Origin: an uncultured Bacilli bacterium
GTDB taxonomy: Bacteria > Bacillota_I > Bacilli_A > RF39 > UBA660
DNA: 6,637 nucleotides
Direction of reading: 5' to 3'
NCBI GenBank assembly: GCA_947630415.1
Contig: CANRHM010000074.1
Coordinates: 1-6,637 of the forward strand
How positions within the stretch are numbered: the first letter of the stretch is position 1; the number at the start of each line of letters is the position of its first letter. A program made the position numbers and the translations under genes. The notes beneath the pieces were generated by a model, which had not been told where the DNA came from, did no database searches, and saw nothing but the letters and a program-made list of their open reading frames with translations. Below are positions 6,576 to 6,637 of the stretch, piece after piece.

Positions 6576-6602
6576 ATTATAAAACTACCCCCCCCATGTC
6601 AA
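6576..6602 (-). promoter_or_regulatory. Promoter of the variable surface-protein gene with a G-tract spacer
   Basis: A perfect TTGACA (6602-6597) and a perfect TATAAT (6581-6576) are separated by 15 bases: T, eight G, TAG, TTT. The optimum for this promoter type is about 17, so the present allele should be weaker than one with two more G. The sequence upstream (6603-6637) is AT-rich, with A runs that may act as an UP element; I see nothing else there. Transcription should start near 6569, giving a leader of about 25 bases with AGGGA (6558-6554) as the ribosome binding site. Confidence 0.8.
6588..6595 (-). repeat. Homopolymeric G8 tract in the promoter spacer
   Basis: Eight consecutive G on the minus strand (C on plus) sit between the -35 and -10 hexamers. 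I noticed no comparably long G or C run elsewhere in this AT-rich window. Such tracts gain or lose units by slipped-strand mispairing, and here each change would alter promoter spacing one base at a time without touching the coding sequence. Confidence 0.85.
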
Positions 6603-6637
6603 CTTTTTGTTAATTTTTTTGCAAAAGATTATGTCTA

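Overview
The window looks like chromosome from an uncultured low-GC Firmicute, probably a gut Bacilli or Erysipelotrichia/RF39-like lineage. I infer this from the AT-rich codon use, strong GGAGG-type ribosome binding sites, a ClpC-type (not ClpA) unfoldase with a UVR-like middle segment, a YugP-family peptidase, and a surface protein of a style I associate with gut metagenomes. The standard code reads cleanly: Trp is TGG, stops are TAA or TAG, and no frame is broken. All four genes lie on the minus strand and no intergenic gap exceeds 300 bases, so transcription runs from the right edge to the left edge.

In transcription order (right to left): (1) Positions 6545-6637 hold a promoter with perfect -35 and -10 hexamers whose spacer contains a run of eight G. 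(2) Positions 4832-6544 encode a 570-residue secreted or membrane-anchored protein with a signal-like N-terminus, a beta-sandwich-like region and a C-terminal formylglycine-generating-enzyme/C-type-lectin-like domain. Its last ~35 residues have the composition and codon pattern of a diversity-generating retroelement (DGR) variable region. A strong terminator follows. (3) Positions 2388-4700 encode a ClpC unfoldase with its own promoter and a terminator overlapping its stop codon. (4) A new promoter drives cysS (907-2298) and, 8 bases later, a yugP-like zinc metallopeptidase gene (200-898), apparently as a two-gene operon ending in a weak terminator. (5) Positions 1-95 hold an extended -10 promoter and the start of a transcript with hairpin potential that leaves the window; I could not assign it to a known RNA family.

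The housekeeping part (ClpC proteolysis, Cys-tRNA charging, membrane peptidase) is ordinary, although the ctsR-mcsA-mcsB genes and CtsR sites that usually precede clpC are absent here. The notable part is the surface-protein gene. It appears to combine two diversification mechanisms: a homopolymeric G tract placed where slippage would change promoter spacing (on/off or graded expression), and a 3' block that looks like a target of adenine-directed mutagenic retrohoming. No reverse transcriptase, accessory protein or template repeat lies in the window, so a DGR would have to act from elsewhere. Both mechanisms are inferred from sequence pattern and untested here.
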